This document shows positions 11,842-25,696 of a stretch of DNA of 64,000 bases, in pieces. How positions within the stretch are numbered: the stretch's first letter is position 1; each line of letters opens with the position of its first letter. The stretch is from Hydractinia symbiolongicarpus (taxonomy: Eukaryota > Cnidaria > Hydrozoa > Anthoathecata > Hydractiniidae): the NCBI RefSeq assembly GCF_029227915.1, contig NC_079885.1:24863001-24927000 (forward strand), written 5' to 3'. The translations under genes were made by a program, and so were the position numbers. The notes under the pieces were generated by a model. That model saw only the letters and a list, made by a program, of their open reading frames with translations. It was not told the origin of the DNA and did no database searches.

Positions 11842-11935
11842 ACGCATTATACTCGTCCATCATGATCGGAAGCTGTTCTTCATTGCGATAATTGATGCTA
11901 ATCACAGCAACTGCGTTCTTTTCCATTTTTTGCAT
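11842..11935 (-). other. Possible orphan first exon
   Basis: A frame from ATG at 11935 (MQKMEKNAVAV) runs into a good donor, GCGT|GTAAGT at 11841. About 31 codons, mildly acidic, with no recognised domain and no matching downstream exon found. It may be chance. Confidence 0.15.
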
Positions 11936-11965
11936 TTTAAACACTGTCCAACGATAGAGTTCCAA

Positions 11966-13182
11966 ATGTTCATGTAAACATGATGACCTCTTTCAAAATT
12001 GTTGCACTTATATATCGATCCCTTCATCGGTGATTAACATTTCCATTTTTAAAGAACGATTTTTTCGCCATATTGGTATGCTATTAAATGTATGTGTATT
12101 CTTTTTGGGTCGGTTTTCTTCCCCAAAAAACCTTCGACACTTGCAAGGTCAATACCCTAAGATGGAAAGGAACAACAAGTCAATTTGCGCTTTATGTGCA
12201 ACGTTTCCCGACATTAAATCTGACGTCGCTGAGACGTCTCTACAACGTTAAGGTGTCGGCTTGGAAATATTCCCTTTTCCCTTCTGTCGTCAATCTTCCA
12301 GAAAATTTGGGAAGCGATATAAAGTACAGAGAACTTTGTTCCGGGCTAGATATTCATACACTTTGTTTCGCTATAAGAGTTTACTTCCATCATCTAATCA
12401 CTTTTTAAGCCAAAAACTTTTGCGGCGGTGTAAACAAGTAAGGTTTAGCTATCACCGAAATATTATGTTCACCTGTGAAAAGCAAACAAAATTTCTTCCT
12501 GATCCATTCTCCTGATCTAACTGTAAACACTAATTGTTTGCTTTACAGCATATGTTTACAAGCCACAATGCATTCTTTTATGCTACTTCTTACTATTTCG
12601 TTAACATCTAGAGCTAATCCTACCTATTTATATTTCATAGGTAACAGATACATACGAATTGGGTTTTCTTTCTTTTATTTTTATGGTTATGCCTCGCATA
12701 TCTATTTTAAATAAAACACATCCAATTGGGAAAGAAAAGACACGCAAAGATGATAACATAGAAATTGATGATTTTAGCAATAACAAATTTGAGTCTTGCG
12801 GAACGAATCAGGCGCATGTTTGCACTTTGCAGTCACTGTTGAACAGGAAAATTATTGGAAAGTTTCAAATACCAAATAACTGATTCTTGATTGTTCGTTC
12901 CGTTAAAGAGTTCAAGTTAACCTTTTGCGCAGAAAAATTATAAGTTATTAGTCCGAAAAGTCTGCAGTTTTTGACAAATTATCAACAAATCGCTTGCAAG
13001 AAAGATTACCTCCAAAATGTCGTGGATACGTTATCTTTTATTCCACGATTTACATTCACTCAGAGAATAGCAGTCACCGAACCTTAATAATCTCGATTAT
13101 CTGAAACACAAGACGAACCATTGTTTGACTTTAAAAATACAGTCATATGCTATATGGGAACGCTTTCTCTTGATTCAAAAAT
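11966..13182. other. Unassigned sequence with short plus-strand frames
   Basis: Several overlapping frames of 70-106 codons on the plus strand (12.0-12.9 kb) show no domain. The right part, from about 12.95 kb, may be the degraded upstream part of the adjoining Penelope-like element. Confidence 0.3.
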
Positions 13183-13900
13183 TTGATTATTAACCGTATT
13201 GAGCAAAACGACATTCAAGTGGAACTAGATGATTTAATAAATTACTGCATGCACAAAACAGTTAATGGAACCGATACCACTGATATTAATGTAAAAACAC
13301 GGGCCTTCATAATGGAATGCAAAAAAACAAAAAACAACATTTGTCTGACTAAGCGTTATCTGAAACAAAACAATCTCTTTAATAACGGAGTTGATATACG
13401 TTTTGATAAAGATTGATACTTTTATCCGCTAATATACCTCCATTCATAAGGTGCCTTCAAACCAGAACGGATTGAAATACTTTGGTTCTCAAGGAGGAGG
13501 AGAAAGTTAGTATGTTATAAAAATTTAGACAGGACAAAAAGATCAGTGAGATACTTTTGCATAGACTAAAACTTATTGCGAATCAACCACCCCTCTTATA
13601 TGTATAAGCTAAAATATATAAAAACAACGTACCATCACGACCAGTTCTATCGATGATTGGATCGTATACTTTAATATTGCAAAACAAGTGGCAGAGTGGC
13701 TATGAGTGGTTCCAGAATGCAGAATCAACTCCTCCACAAAGACTATTGCGAAAAATTACGCTTACTGGCGACATGGAAGTAATTAGTTTTGATGTTGATT
13801 CCCTTTATGCAAATGTTCCAGTATCCACTAGAGCAATTTCTCGTCGCGTAGAATGTAAAGTCATGCTTTGCTACTATTTGACAAATAAAATGAAATAAGG
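13183..13900 (+). mobile_element. Penelope-like retroelement remnant (reverse transcriptase)
   Basis: Broken pieces of a Penelope-type reverse transcriptase in changing frames: LTKRYLKQNN near 13350, NQPPLLY followed by KIYKNNVPSRPVLS near 13575-13650 (family form PPLYGLPKIHK..VPLRPI), FNIAKQVAEWL near 13670, and ISFDVDSLYANVPV near 13780 (family form FDVVSLFTSVP, holding the first catalytic Asp). Several frameshifts and stops; the later YADD part is absent. A dead fragment. Its matching endonuclease type appears separately at 39.0-39.3 kb. Confidence 0.75.
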
Positions 13901-14219
13901 GGGTTTGTACGTTTAATGTCTTCCCGTGCATGAAAAATATGACGTTTTGTAGCAAAAAAAAAATACTTTCATTCTCTTTGTATTGGTTTTCGTTGAAATC
14001 AAAATAAATATTAAAGTTAAGGTTAATGGGGAACGAAGGTCACAGAATATTTTCTTGATTTTATAAAAAATTTGTGAAAAAAGTTTTCCTTTTTCTATAA
14101 TATCCGAAGCAACATTTATTTTTGTTTTCATACTCACTGCTATATGAATTTCAAAAATAAACGGTTTCTTCTGGAAACCACTGGTTTTTTGACGCCACAT
14201 ATGCCCAACACAATACACA

Positions 14220-14505
14220 ATGGCTGCAAACGAAGACGTTTATGATACTGTAAAGCTGAGAAGTGATGATAAAATAGCGGAATGTTCTACTGATATTGAT
14301 GACCTGGATTTGGGTTACAACGAGAAAAAAGGTTGTTGTTGTGAAACTGAGTATTAAAAAAAATATCTGGAGAAAATGGGAATAAACACAGTGGGAAATG
14401 AGGATGAGTTAGTGGGTAGCGAAGAAAGCGAAGACGGATGCGAGACAAACCGCCTAAAAAAATTGCACCGGTGTAGTTGCAATGCCGTTAATATCATTTG
14501 TTAGA
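14220..14505 (+). pseudogene. Two short acidic frames, possibly a transposon-gene remnant
   Basis: ATG at 14220 opens a 45-codon frame rich in Asp/Glu ending in GCCCETEY. Immediately after, another frame gives YLEKMGIN, an acidic stretch and RCSC. The order (acidic linker, Cys-rich end) resembles the N-terminus of some transposon-encoded P2X/YqaJ-type proteins, but this is weak. Confidence 0.15.
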
Positions 14506-14749
14506 GAGTAAATTATACAACGTTACGTGAGTCACATATGATATAAGAAAAAGTTTTTTAAGACTACAAATCGTAAAATTAGGAGGTTTTATCTTAAAAT
14601 TTATTAACGAACAAATTTAATAACGAAGTGATTGAATTTTGCAAATTTCTTTTAATCTGCTCATTTTTAAACTGTTATTTTTATACCTTGTGTAAGCTTT
14701 TGTGGGAAGGGACTGTATGCAAAATTATCAAAATGCCGATTTTAGTTGG

Positions 14750-16415
14750 CTTAAAATTATTTCATGCAAACGGTTTTTTTTTTGGTATTTTGGAAAGTTT
14801 TGAATCCAGAGTCAAAAGCAAATATTTATACTGGCTTGTCTTGTTGATTTCCACAAAATTGTACAATAGCTTGAGCTTGTGGGATACTGAATTCAAATTT
14901 TTATCAGTTCCAAATAACATCGCTTCCGTTTTTCCTCTTTTTAAGTTAATCACAAGATCATTATCGATTAGGTACTGTTCGATATTTTTTAATTATAAGT
15001 TTAAAATATCTTCGATATAATTCACATTGCTTCCAGCAATATAAACCACTGTGTCGTCAACGAATTGAATAGTACGTGCTCTTGTAAGAGAGGTCTTAAA
15101 ATCATTGAAGAAAATTATAAATAAAAGCGGTCCTAAAATAGATCCCTGAGGGACTCCACATTTTACATTTTCAGTGTTAGATTTGATGGTATCAATAGCC
15201 ACCTTTTGTGTACGGTTGAATAGGTAGTGGGTAAACCATTCTAACTCTTTCCTCAAATACCATATGCGCAAAGCTTTTCAAGCAAGAAGCTATGTGAAAC
15301 AATCAATGAAAATACCAACTAAATTTCCTTTATCAAGTTCTTTTCTGATGTTATCAGTAAATAACGTCCGTGGATCTACGTCTGCGGTAACCAAATTGAG
15401 AACGATATAATAAATTATTGTCTTCTAGATAGCTGATAAGTTGGATATGAACTGCTTTTTCAAGTATTTTTGATAGGCTTGACAATATAGATATTGGTCG
15501 GTAGTTATTTGATTTAGATGGCGATCCTGATTTAAAGATGGGAGTGCTCAGTGCGTGTTTCCAATCTGATGGTACTTCTAAGTTTTCTAATGATAAGTTG
15601 ATTAAATAACACAGTGGTTCAGCAATCGCAGATGCACAGTCCTTCAATAAAGCTGGCGGAAGATTATCCGAGCCAGTTGACTTTTGATGCTTAAGCTTTT
15701 TTAGTTCTTTCTCAACAAATATGCGTGACACATAGTTAAATTTAAATTTCATACATGTTCTTAAAAGTGACTGTTTCGGTTTGTTCCAGATAAAATCTTT
15801 TAGGTAAATAGATTTTAAATTTAACTGATGTGCCACGTTAGAGAAAAATGAACATAATGTATTTACTTTTTCGAATTTATTGGTAGTTGCAGTTGCATCA
15901 TTAGTAACTTTCCTCGTCTTTAATTTTTTGAATTTCGACCTAACAGATCCCTACTGTAGTAACCTTTACCTGTTCTTAAGTTAGTAGTACATTTGCTGCG
16001 AATTTTTCTGTATGCTTTCTAATCTGCCTGCTGTTGCGTTTGTCTTACGAGCTTTTCTAAGGGCTTTATCTCTCTCAATTATGAGATATCTGATGTTGTT
16101 GTCAATCTATGGGCAGAATTAAGGCGCATGTTTGTTAAATACTTTAAGAAGTGTATACTTCAGATAAAATCATGCTTCGTTAACATTTTCTATTTCGTAC
16201 ATTATATATACATTATACACAGATCAGGATTTACATTACATTATGTACATTATATAAAGGTCAGGATTCTCTGTATACGCTTTCGTGTTTATATGCGTCT
16301 CGGATAAAATTAATATGTCAATGTTTTTGTGTTCGTTTAACAAAACTTAAACATGGTGTATATTCGCCAACAGACCTCGTACATTCTGATGAAGTATTTT
16401 CATACCTCTGATAAC
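14750..16415 (-). mobile_element. LINE remnant (CR1/L2/Jockey-like) with endonuclease mostly deleted
   Basis: Minus strand. Near 16400 the start of an APE-type endonuclease is readable (MKILHQNVRGLLANIHHV, then LILSETHI) with an in-frame stop. It jumps, after about YTENPD, to the linker before the RT (DKALRKARKTN, YRKIRSKCT). The RT follows in pieces: KSTGSDNLPPALLKD and NNYRPISILSSLSKILEK (15836-15354), then GVPQGSILGPLLF and FVDDTVVY (15271-14993; the usual FADD is FVDD), then NLKRGKTEAMLFGT and YKYLLLTLDSKL (14953-14762). Multiple stops and frameshifts; inactive. The superfamily clade cannot be fixed by eye. Confidence 0.85.
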
Positions 16416-17261
16416 AAATTATAGCTACAGTTCTTTCATATATTCAGGTCCAGGCTGAGTCTTAATGTCACCAACGAGTAGTAAAATAAGACATGAATGT
16501 TTACGTTTTGATTAAGAGCATTGATATTTTACATTTATTATTTCATAAACTTGCTGAAATATATGTTTCTGCCCCTGGCATCAGGTGTTTCTCTCCACAT
16601 TACAAACCAATAGTACCTATATTGAAAAAAAATTTTCTTTTTATCATAAAACAAATAATTATAGCTAACAGTATACGAGCAACACAAAACACGACTTCTC
16701 TTGCCGCCATCGTGCTGAGTACTGAGAATTAATCACCAAAAATATTACGCACTTTTCATTTCAAACACGCGTTTTACGAAGTCAGTATCGAGGTAGAAAA
16801 CCTTGATACAGCATTAGAAAACTAGATCAGGATTACCAGAAACGTCTTATGGAAGTGCCGAATCACGATATATTTAACACAAACATGCATGTGTATGCGA
16901 GCTAAGTTAAAAAAATACCTGAAATCAGATTCTGGATGCTGGTAAAATCCACATAAAAATTCCTAAAAAAATTTATTGCCACCAGCTACGTGACTGAAGG
17001 TCTCAGCTTAAAATATTCGGAAATGCTTCAATTATTAATCTTCATACGTGGTGCATTCCGAGGTTTTAAAAACCAGGGTCAACGAAAATTTAGAGCCACA
17101 GAATTTGGGCCGATAAAGATTTGGATGTTTATGTTCATTGTAGATGCAATATAAGTAAAATGAAACACAACGAAAAATAAAAACTAACTAATTTTGAAAA
17201 TTATAATCATATGATATACATCTAACAAAAAAGTCTTTTAAAATAAAAAGGTCACGCATAT

Positions 17262-18588
17262 TTAATATTTTCTTGTTTCCATATGCTTCTTGATTGCTTC
17301 TACTGCCCCTACACGATCAACCAACGCCTTCAATTCCGGATAGGAGTCCAAATACGTTGGGTAGACTTTTTTCATCATATCATGTTGGGCAAAGAAGACA
17401 AAGTCGGCCAAAGAAATCTAAACGGAAGAAAATACAGGAGCACAACCTCGAGTTTAGCTATCTAGTTATGAAAGTTCCTCTGAAACCTTCGATACCATAT
17501 TACAACTGACTTTGAGTCTCGACTAAGTAAATCAGTGTTACTTACAGGCGGATAAATTATGGTTTGTTTAGGTTTTTTATCTATAAAAAGGAAGATTATG
17601 TTACCTTTTCTCCCAGGAAGAAGTGTTCTCCATCATTAGCTGTCTTTAGTAATTTGGTCAAGTAATTGAAGTATCGCTTTGCTTGATCCGATGTAAAACA
17701 TTCATCATACTTCGTCTTCTATACAACATAAACACAATTAAAAGTTACAGACGGTTAAAATAGATTTAATAAATCCTGGACCAAAATTTTCTTGTTGAGA
17801 ATCGAATTGTAGCCTCACTTATAAAACTGTTGAAAAAAACAAGGATTAGCCCCGTCCTTCATTTATCGCATTTCGTGTGCCATGCTATTGCGGTTACCAT
17901 TTTGCGTAACAGGCGTATACAAGTATTATCACATGGCACTATATATGATTCTTAATCACACAAGAAATTTGTGATATAACTAAAGCATACGGTTTTTCTT
18001 TAAATAATTTGTTTACAATTTGTGCAGAAATTCGAATCCAAGTTACCTTATGTTCTTCTGTTAATTCTTTATTAAACATGATATTTACAAAACTCGTGAA
18101 GTGATCGTTTAATGTTTCACAAACTTGATCAACCGTTGATCTTTCTTTATTACATGCACCATAGAAACCAAACTCATGAGCAAGGTATCTGTAGATAGCA
18201 CCAGAATGGATTATTGTATGTCCATCTACTTCTAATTTAGGCAGCTGAGCCAAAGGAAATTGATCAACTAAAAGTATAATGTTAGCTTAATTAGAAGTAG
18301 CAAGAATCATCCTACCTAAGGTCCCTCCACTTTTACTACTGTTTCAAAAGCAATAAGTTTAACTGTAATGCCTAGAAAACATCTGTTAGCAAATTTTTGC
18401 ACAAATTCTTACGGTAGCCGAAAAAAACTTGACACAAAAAATACATTACCGTTATTTTTTATTGTTCCCCAGTGAGCAAAGGTATGCTGTACGTCTTCAA
18501 ATTCAACTTCAGCCACACGAAACATCAAACGAGCGCATTCAGCACGCCCACCACTAGGAAAGTACGTCAAGATGTATTTTGGCGCCAT
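17262..18588 (-). CDS. Glutathione S-transferase, sigma class
   Basis: Cytosolic enzyme conjugating glutathione to electrophiles; some sigma members act as prostaglandin-D synthases. Four exons: 18588-18450, 18267-18047, 17718-17605, 17417-17262; all phases agree and give 209 aa, the normal family length. The N-terminal thioredoxin-like domain starts MAPKYILTYFPSGGRAE with the catalytic Tyr at residue 9; the glutathione-binding stretch is FPLAQLPKLEVDG followed by HSGAIYRYLA. The C-terminal helical domain ends ISLADFVFFAQHD and PELKALVDRV. The only oddity is His67 where most sigma enzymes have Gln next to the conserved Ser68 of the glutathione site. No lesions. Neighbours are unrelated. Confidence 0.92.
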
Positions 18589-20003
18589 TTTGTTTATAAT
18601 ACTAGCTACCTTTGTATATAAAATATAACGTTGAGTTACATCAGAATAAGATTCTTTCTTTACAAACTTAGCCTCAGATAGGATGTTAAATATTTGACAT
18701 TTTTTACGAAAAAATATAAATAATTGGATCGCGACTTCGTTTTATAAAGTAAAAACATGTCCTCTTTGGCGATCGCACATATAAATACAAGTTTGTTCAC
18801 ACGATTTTATATGATTTTTCCATTTCCTTTCACAACAGGCCATACTTTACCCACAAGCAACTTCTTATAAAACAATTGCATATAAATCTCTCGCGGTCAA
18901 CATAATTCAGTTTTATCAAAAATAAATTATAGATTTTACAAAATATAAGTTTTTATAAACATTAAAAGCTTCTCTTATGAACTCCTTTGTGGTGTCTCTT
19001 TAAACGTCTGAAAAAATAATAATGTGGAGCTCTACACTGAGAAATTTGTTTACGGATCATTAATAATTTGTGATGCATTTGAAAGATAAATATAACGATT
19101 CTCCACCGTTGATCTCATTTCGACATCCACGTCCCAGTGCAGACGTTAAGAAGTTAACTTTAAAACAATAAAAAATGTGATTATTTTCATACAGTTACGA
19201 TTCGCACTCCCTTTATATAACTCAACCCCTTCTCCACAATCTTTCTGCGTGGTAATAAATGTGCCATTTCCCTAAAAATGCACAGTACATTGCTCTTACG
19301 TACTGCAGACGTTAATTTACTAGCTACTTCAGCCCACAGACAGATACAGAGTCATATAACATAAATATTAAAACGTTAACAAGTAAATTTATTTATTTTT
19401 TATCCTGATCTTTTATGCTTCGTCATGCAATATTCCAATGGACTGGAATGCAGGATATATATAAAAAAAATAGTGATGAACTAAGCAAATTTAAGGAAGG
19501 TTCTAGAAACTTTGCTCTCAAAAATTATTTGCATTTTATTGCTGAGTAATTGTGGGTAAATTTAAATTTAAATGGCCTATTTCTACGCATCGATTAAAGT
19601 TTAATATCTGGTATTTAAAATAGTTTTATATTTATTTAACTACCTCGGGTAACTCAATATAATATGTCGAAGCAGTTAAGCGTCACGTATCTTATTGGAA
19701 TGTTGAAGTTTTGAATGTGGCACATTTAATCTGGCGATAGAGTAGTAGCCTTGTTGCAGAGCGTGCACTTCCAAATCGAAAACATATTTTCTTTTTAGTT
19801 CAGGGCAAAATTTGTCGGTTAAATGTCGTAGCATAAGCAGGCTGTGCATACCCGCGCAGACGCAGAAATCCCTAATTTGATCAGTTGCGGCAGCGGAAAA
19901 ACACAACGTCAAGTTTCATCGTATTTTATTCAATTACTTACTTGATAAGGCATTAAAATCTATAGAATAATGATTGTTCTGACATCATTAAGCAAGCAGC
20001 AGA

Positions 20004-20132
20004 ATGAAAGCTACATTGTTTTTTATCTTATTTTTTCTTTCATTCCTATTATATGAGCTGCGATTGTCAATGGGCAAGACAATTCCGACGATATCAGCTC
20101 CACAGAAATGGAGCCAATCATTGGAACAATGA
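20004..20132 (+). CDS. Candidate 42-aa secreted peptide
   Basis: ATG at 20004 opens MKATLFFILFFLSFLLYELR, a strong hydrophobic signal-like segment, followed by about 22 mostly polar residues (MGKTIPTISAPQ ... SLEQ) and a stop. No cysteines and no dibasic cleavage pattern. With this base composition hydrophobic runs arise by chance, so this is weak. Confidence 0.15.
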   Translation: MKATLFFILFFLSFLLYELRLSMGKTIPTISAPQKWSQSLEQ

Positions 20133-21029
20133 TTTTTGCATCGTCCCTCTCCTTCAGGATATTCTCTTCAGAAAATAGCTCATCAAAGCACTCAAGTGGC
20201 TATGGAAACTGACTATGGCAACTGACAGTTTTTTGCACAGAGGGAGATGATCATTTAAAAATAATTAAAATCATGAATCGTCAGAATCATGCGCCATCTG
20301 CTTTGTTTATGTAAAAGGGAAAATGTGTAAAACAAGAATGTGTAAAATAATATAATGTGCATCTGCACCGAATACATTGCATATCTTATGTGTTTTTTAT
20401 TGTGTTTTTACAATAACATGAAAGAAGTTAATAGAGAATTGGGAATTCAAACCCCGGTCGTGCCAGATACTATAAAAGTGTAAATAAATCCTTTCTGCTG
20501 TAGCTCAAATGGAAGCGTTAAATGCCCTACATTTTTGCAGAAACCTTGCTAACACGAATATCAACAGCAACTGAAGAGTCTACACTTGGTATTATTTATT
20601 TAACAAATAGCCGTGTTCTGTTTAAAAACCTGCGCGCAGCATCTCAGAATCCTCGTATTGGATCGTTTTTGCGTAACATCCCGATCACGAGGCGCGATAA
20701 TAACCAATCCAAGTTCTTCGCAGCTTCGACATGCTGACGGAAGAAAAATGCAAGTATCGGGCTACCCTGACGGAGGCCATTTTGGTCTGAAAGTGTGTTG
20801 TGAGAATTAGAGGTCTGTTTGTGACTTTTTCTCTAAATTCTTTGTAATTATAGGAATCTTTTCTTTTCTCTATGTTTTCCCATGTTAAGATAAATATATC
20901 ATCAAACATTTTAGTCAAAAAAAGACTTGAACACACCAATTTTAATATTTTTGCTACAAACGTACATCATGACTTGATTAGAGCTTTCTGTTTAGTTTGG
21001 AACTTGTCATTGTTTAGAATGTCCACACT

Positions 21030-21100
21030 TATAGGTCTTTAACCGTTCGGTAAAAGCACACGATCCTATGCATATCCTTGATCAAAATTTCAAGCTCTAC
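21030..21100 (+). repeat. Copy of a dispersed repeat
   Basis: TTTAACCGTTCGGTAAAAGC and the following CGATCCTATGCATATCCTTGATCA resemble 51118-51168 (GTAACCGTTGGTCAAAAGTA, GATCCTATACATTTTCTTGATCA). Same family as the 50-51 kb block. Confidence 0.5.
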
Positions 21101-24100
21101 CCAATGGGAGTAGTTGATCAAATAAATTAAAGAAAAATATATATGCAATGCTGATGCTATCAAAATTTCTGTAACTTTTATATTGTTTTATATTATTCTT
21201 CTGCCCAAGTGTATTTTTCCAATGAACCACAGACCTTCCGCGCTGGAAGCTACACCATAAGACTACCAGTTTACAGTTCCTATACTTTAAAAAAGCAGAT
21301 AGATTGTGTGTGATTCGCGCGTTAATAGTGCAGCTGTCCACCAGTAATTTTATTTTTTTATATTTGCGCTACGTAAATTCTTTCGTTATATCTTCAAATA
21401 TATAACCCTCTTAAAATCCTTGCCTTTTTTTTGTCTAACTGACATTTTATAAACTCAACAATAGAATGGTACCTATTTTTTATTAAACATCTATTGTCGA
21501 TAAACATCAAATCTTTCATTTTCGTCTATATAAAAAGAAATAAAATTAAAAACTTTGATTGAAGTTTTCTTTTCTGTTGACACACTACTGTTTAATTTTA
21601 ATTTGTTTGTTGACATTATACTTCCACCTGCATTGGTGTGATACTTGCATGTCTACAAACGAAAGAGAATTTGATTTGATTCTTTAAAACACCTTAGTAA
21701 ATTAATAATGATTAATTTTTCTTTTAAACACGAAAATTTTTCTTTTTTATAAGTGAGTTGTTTTTCTCTTACGCAAAACGCCTTACTGAATGCAAGTTTT
21801 GTTGTAATTGTAATGTAACGAAACAACGTGAACAAAAATAAACATAAACAACTCTTTTAATGCAATATTTCTCAATACTATTAAGATTGCCTTGATGGAC
21901 TTTAAAGAAATGGAGTGGAACAATTAACGATTAGTGAGGTGAGTCGTTTCCTGCTTAACTACATTGCTATTCACTTAGTATTTTGCTTAGACTGTTTTTC
22001 ATAGGTTTGTCAAAAACAAATTACAAACATTTGAAGAATCAACTATGCTGATAGAAGCAACAATTAAGTGATTGTATTACCTTAAAGGCATAAAGTGTAA
22101 GCAATAGGTACCCATTGACACCATCTTCGATCTGACTAAGTGTTATTCCCCATATTTACCGGCTTAGATACTGACACAGCGCTTGTGGGGAAAACTTTTC
22201 CAGTCCTTTTTAGAAGTGCTAAGTAGAACAGCCTGGTATGCTTTGCAAAAGTTAGGTGTTAGAAGAGCTAACTTGGCAAATGTCTAGTCGAGAAAAAAAA
22301 CCTTTGGTGCTAGTTAGTTTCTGCTATGTCTGCACCACGTAACAATCAATGCCGCAACCGCAAACTTACATAGTATCGGGAAAAATCGACTTAATTCAAC
22401 AAAACTTTAAGACTTGGCGGTTTGAGAATGTCGTCAAAAATTATCTTTTTAATTTCAATCTCCACGCGAAAGGGGCAAAATAACAAATGTCAAAAAAAAT
22501 TCGTACATTGGCAAATTATATTAAAAGTTCGAACGTTGTCACAAGCGCGCATATCTAACATAACTAGAGCGTAAACGATTGATTGTTGGCACGATCCTTG
22601 AAATTTGACCCTTTCTTCAATGATATATTTAAAAGCGTTGAAGCTAAGAAATAAAGGAGCAGAGGGAATCGAAAATTATATCATTAACAACATTTTACGA
22701 CGCTAGGGCCTTTTTGTTGAACGACCAAATGCGATAAAACTCTTCGAGAAATTTAATAGGAAAAAGAGGTATTAATGTCTGATTTTAATTTAATAGCATC
22801 AAATGTATCACATTGCAAAGAAATTGTTGTTGTTCTTGTGCGTACGAAATATAGAAAATTGCTTCCACGGTATTTTTTAACAACTTTACCTAAATAAAGT
22901 TTTTAATTGTTTTGGCAACTTTACTCTGTTTATTTTCATATCACATTAACGAAAAGTTATAGTGTCTTTTCTTTTTTTATTCTTTTACCAATGAGTATTC
23001 TTCTTGACTTTAATTTTTCTAAAAAGAATTAAACAGCGTTCACACATCTTAAAATTGGTTATGTGATGGACAAAGATCGCGGAGATTTTAAACTTGAATA
23101 TAATGTCTGATTTTCCACACAACGATATTTATGGAAAAATTATTGAATTTTCTCCCATATTTCAACTTTAGATAATTTAGAGAACAAGTAAGTAAATAAC
23201 AAAAGTTTGAAAATTTATCCATAAACTCTACATAAGAGATATTCAGTGCGGGTATCACAACAAACAAATACTTCAAATACTAATCTACTTTAATAGCACA
23301 CGAACACAACGCCCTACATTCCGCCCGATGTAAAAATTCCGGGATATCTCTAGCACAAATTATTGTACTTACAGTGATACATATTTTTCGCATATTCTTT
23401 GGTGTCGTACTCAAAAAATGATTTCATTCCTACGTTTTATGTTTTTTGCGGAATTTAATGGTGCAATATGTTGGTGTTGGAGAAAGCGATATTTTTTACG
23501 TTATTTTTTAAACCGCAACATGAGTCCACTTTTCCTCGTAGCAACTCACGTTCGATGTATTATTTGTGCTAATAATAACTACATACATCAATTGTTGGCA
23601 TACTTAGTTAAGTATTAATGAAAAATTTGCGTTAAAAACACCCTGTTACTTTGTTAATTAATTATTGACTCTGCAGTGTGAGGTAACGAAGTCTTTAATC
23701 ATCAGGCCATTGGAATAGATAAATAAAAACAAAATAGATTTTTATTTCAAATTATGATATATATGCAATAGATTAATTTTGTCCTTAAACTCTGTAAATT
23801 TTGAGATCTTATTTTATACTTACTGCAGATGACGAGAAAAGTTCGTGTACGTATTTGTAAGTATGTTTTAGGAATGTATTATTTTGCTACTTCTGTGCCT
23901 AAATATTAGATTCGAAAAATACGAGAAACTTTAAAATTGATTTTCACGATTACAAATATTTTTTTATTTTAATTTAATTATTTCGATATTTTTTTAGACG
24001 TAAAATTGACAAACATGACAGGACTGTCATTTTTGTTTCAATGTTAAAATGCGTTTTGACACACACACACAAAGATTTTTTGGCAACTCTATCATGAAAT

Positions 24101-25696
24101 TTTTCGCGCATAAGCTTTTCGCAGAATTAAGTTTAGCGCACATTCAATTTTTGTGCACTCCTTGTAGGTAATATTTATAAGCTTCAATGTATTGTAAATT
24201 TTGCGAAATTAAGTTTATAAAATTATAACAATTTAATATATTTTATCATATATTTCGGATAATAAAAAATAATTTTTTTTAAGAACTCCACATTTACCTT
24301 GTTCTAATTGTTCATGGAATATAGTCTAAAGACGCAACGAAGTTCGTATATTAACACAAAAAAACTTTTAATTAAAGTTCTTTGCAAGCGGAACCAACAA
24401 ATGTGTGATATGTTCTAACCATTATCTTTTTTTAACATTATTAATAGCTACATGTTCCCATGCAAACTTGGTACGAAAATAAACCTTGTGTGTAATACAG
24501 CCGCCCATCAAAGATGTCATTTTTTACCCAAGTTCAGGACATTGTAAAACAATCAAATACTAGGCTTCATCAACTGATATCTTTTCCCAACCGGTTTATA
24601 CGGCAAATTCGCTACGCTGATTGGCTAAAATGCCTTTCAGTACGGGCTTTATACAGCACGGTATAATTTTTAACCTTATAGCAACCAAAAGGGTTACTAT
24701 ACCTGCAAACAACTACCTTAGGCAGAGAATTGATAAAATAGCTAGCTATATACAGTCTTAAAAATTAACTTGCAGTAAATCTAAAACTTCGCATCACTCC
24801 ACCAGAAAAGCAGCAAGGAATGTTAATTATTCCTTTGAATTTGCGAGATAAGACTCTTCTTCTGACGGAGAATAAAATTTTGTTCGAAAAAATCTATATA
24901 TAGATATTCGAATATTTTGTTTTCTTTTTGTACATGTATTTAAAAAAGGATACAATGAAATTTAAATCTAACGTTTTCTTTTTTTATCAAAACCTGGTTT
25001 TTACAAGCTTGTCACAAGTAAATCTTTAAAAAGTAATCCTTGTGTCTACAAATAGGTAGGTATTAATTAGTACTCATAGGTACTAATCTTATGTATTGCC
25101 ATACCTACGCTAATCTCTTGAATCGTAACCTTCCTACGAAGGAGACATCATTACCATAAAAGTTTAAAATACTTTTTATCTCATTGGGTATAGTTTGAAT
25201 AAATGCACAATGTTATTTAGTGTAGACTTTCGGTATTACAGAACATGAAGAATGATATAATGATGGGAAATAAACCAAAATAAATAAAAATAAATGAAGA
25301 TATGTAAATAAGTTTGAAATAATTCGACCTTTTAATCAGAATGTTTCATTATTCAGTTAAAAATTAATAATAAAAAAAAAAAAATGGCAACAAGAGTGAC
25401 GCCAGACCAAAAGTTTTGACGACGTTATAAAAAATAAAAAATTTTAAAATAAAAAAAATAACGACATTTCAACTTTGGCAGTGATTGCAACAATTATAAT
25501 AACTCAAGGTCGATATTGAGGAAAATAAAAGGGTAAAATATCATAGGTATGATGCAATTTAGATGAAGATTTCATTATGATTTGCACAGCACTCCTTCAA
25601 TAAACAACTCTTTTACTATTCCCTTTTTTGTAGTGATAAAACAATAATGTTAGAATATTCACATTCTATTTTTTAGAAACCATTGACAATATCAAA

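Larger units (their letters stand above)
18589..25696. other. Intergenic, 7 kb, no gene recognised
   Basis: AT-rich. Frames at 19.7, 20.5, 21.1 and 23.4 kb were examined and show no domain or splice context. It contains one small candidate secreted-peptide frame (20004), a dispersed repeat copy (about 21030-21100) and a small palindrome near 25055-25085 built on ATTAGTAC/GTACTAAT. Confidence 0.4.

Noticed and set aside
20522-20939. Frames of 65-84 codons on both strands
   Set aside because: No domain, no signal peptide, no convincing splice sites; treated as chance.
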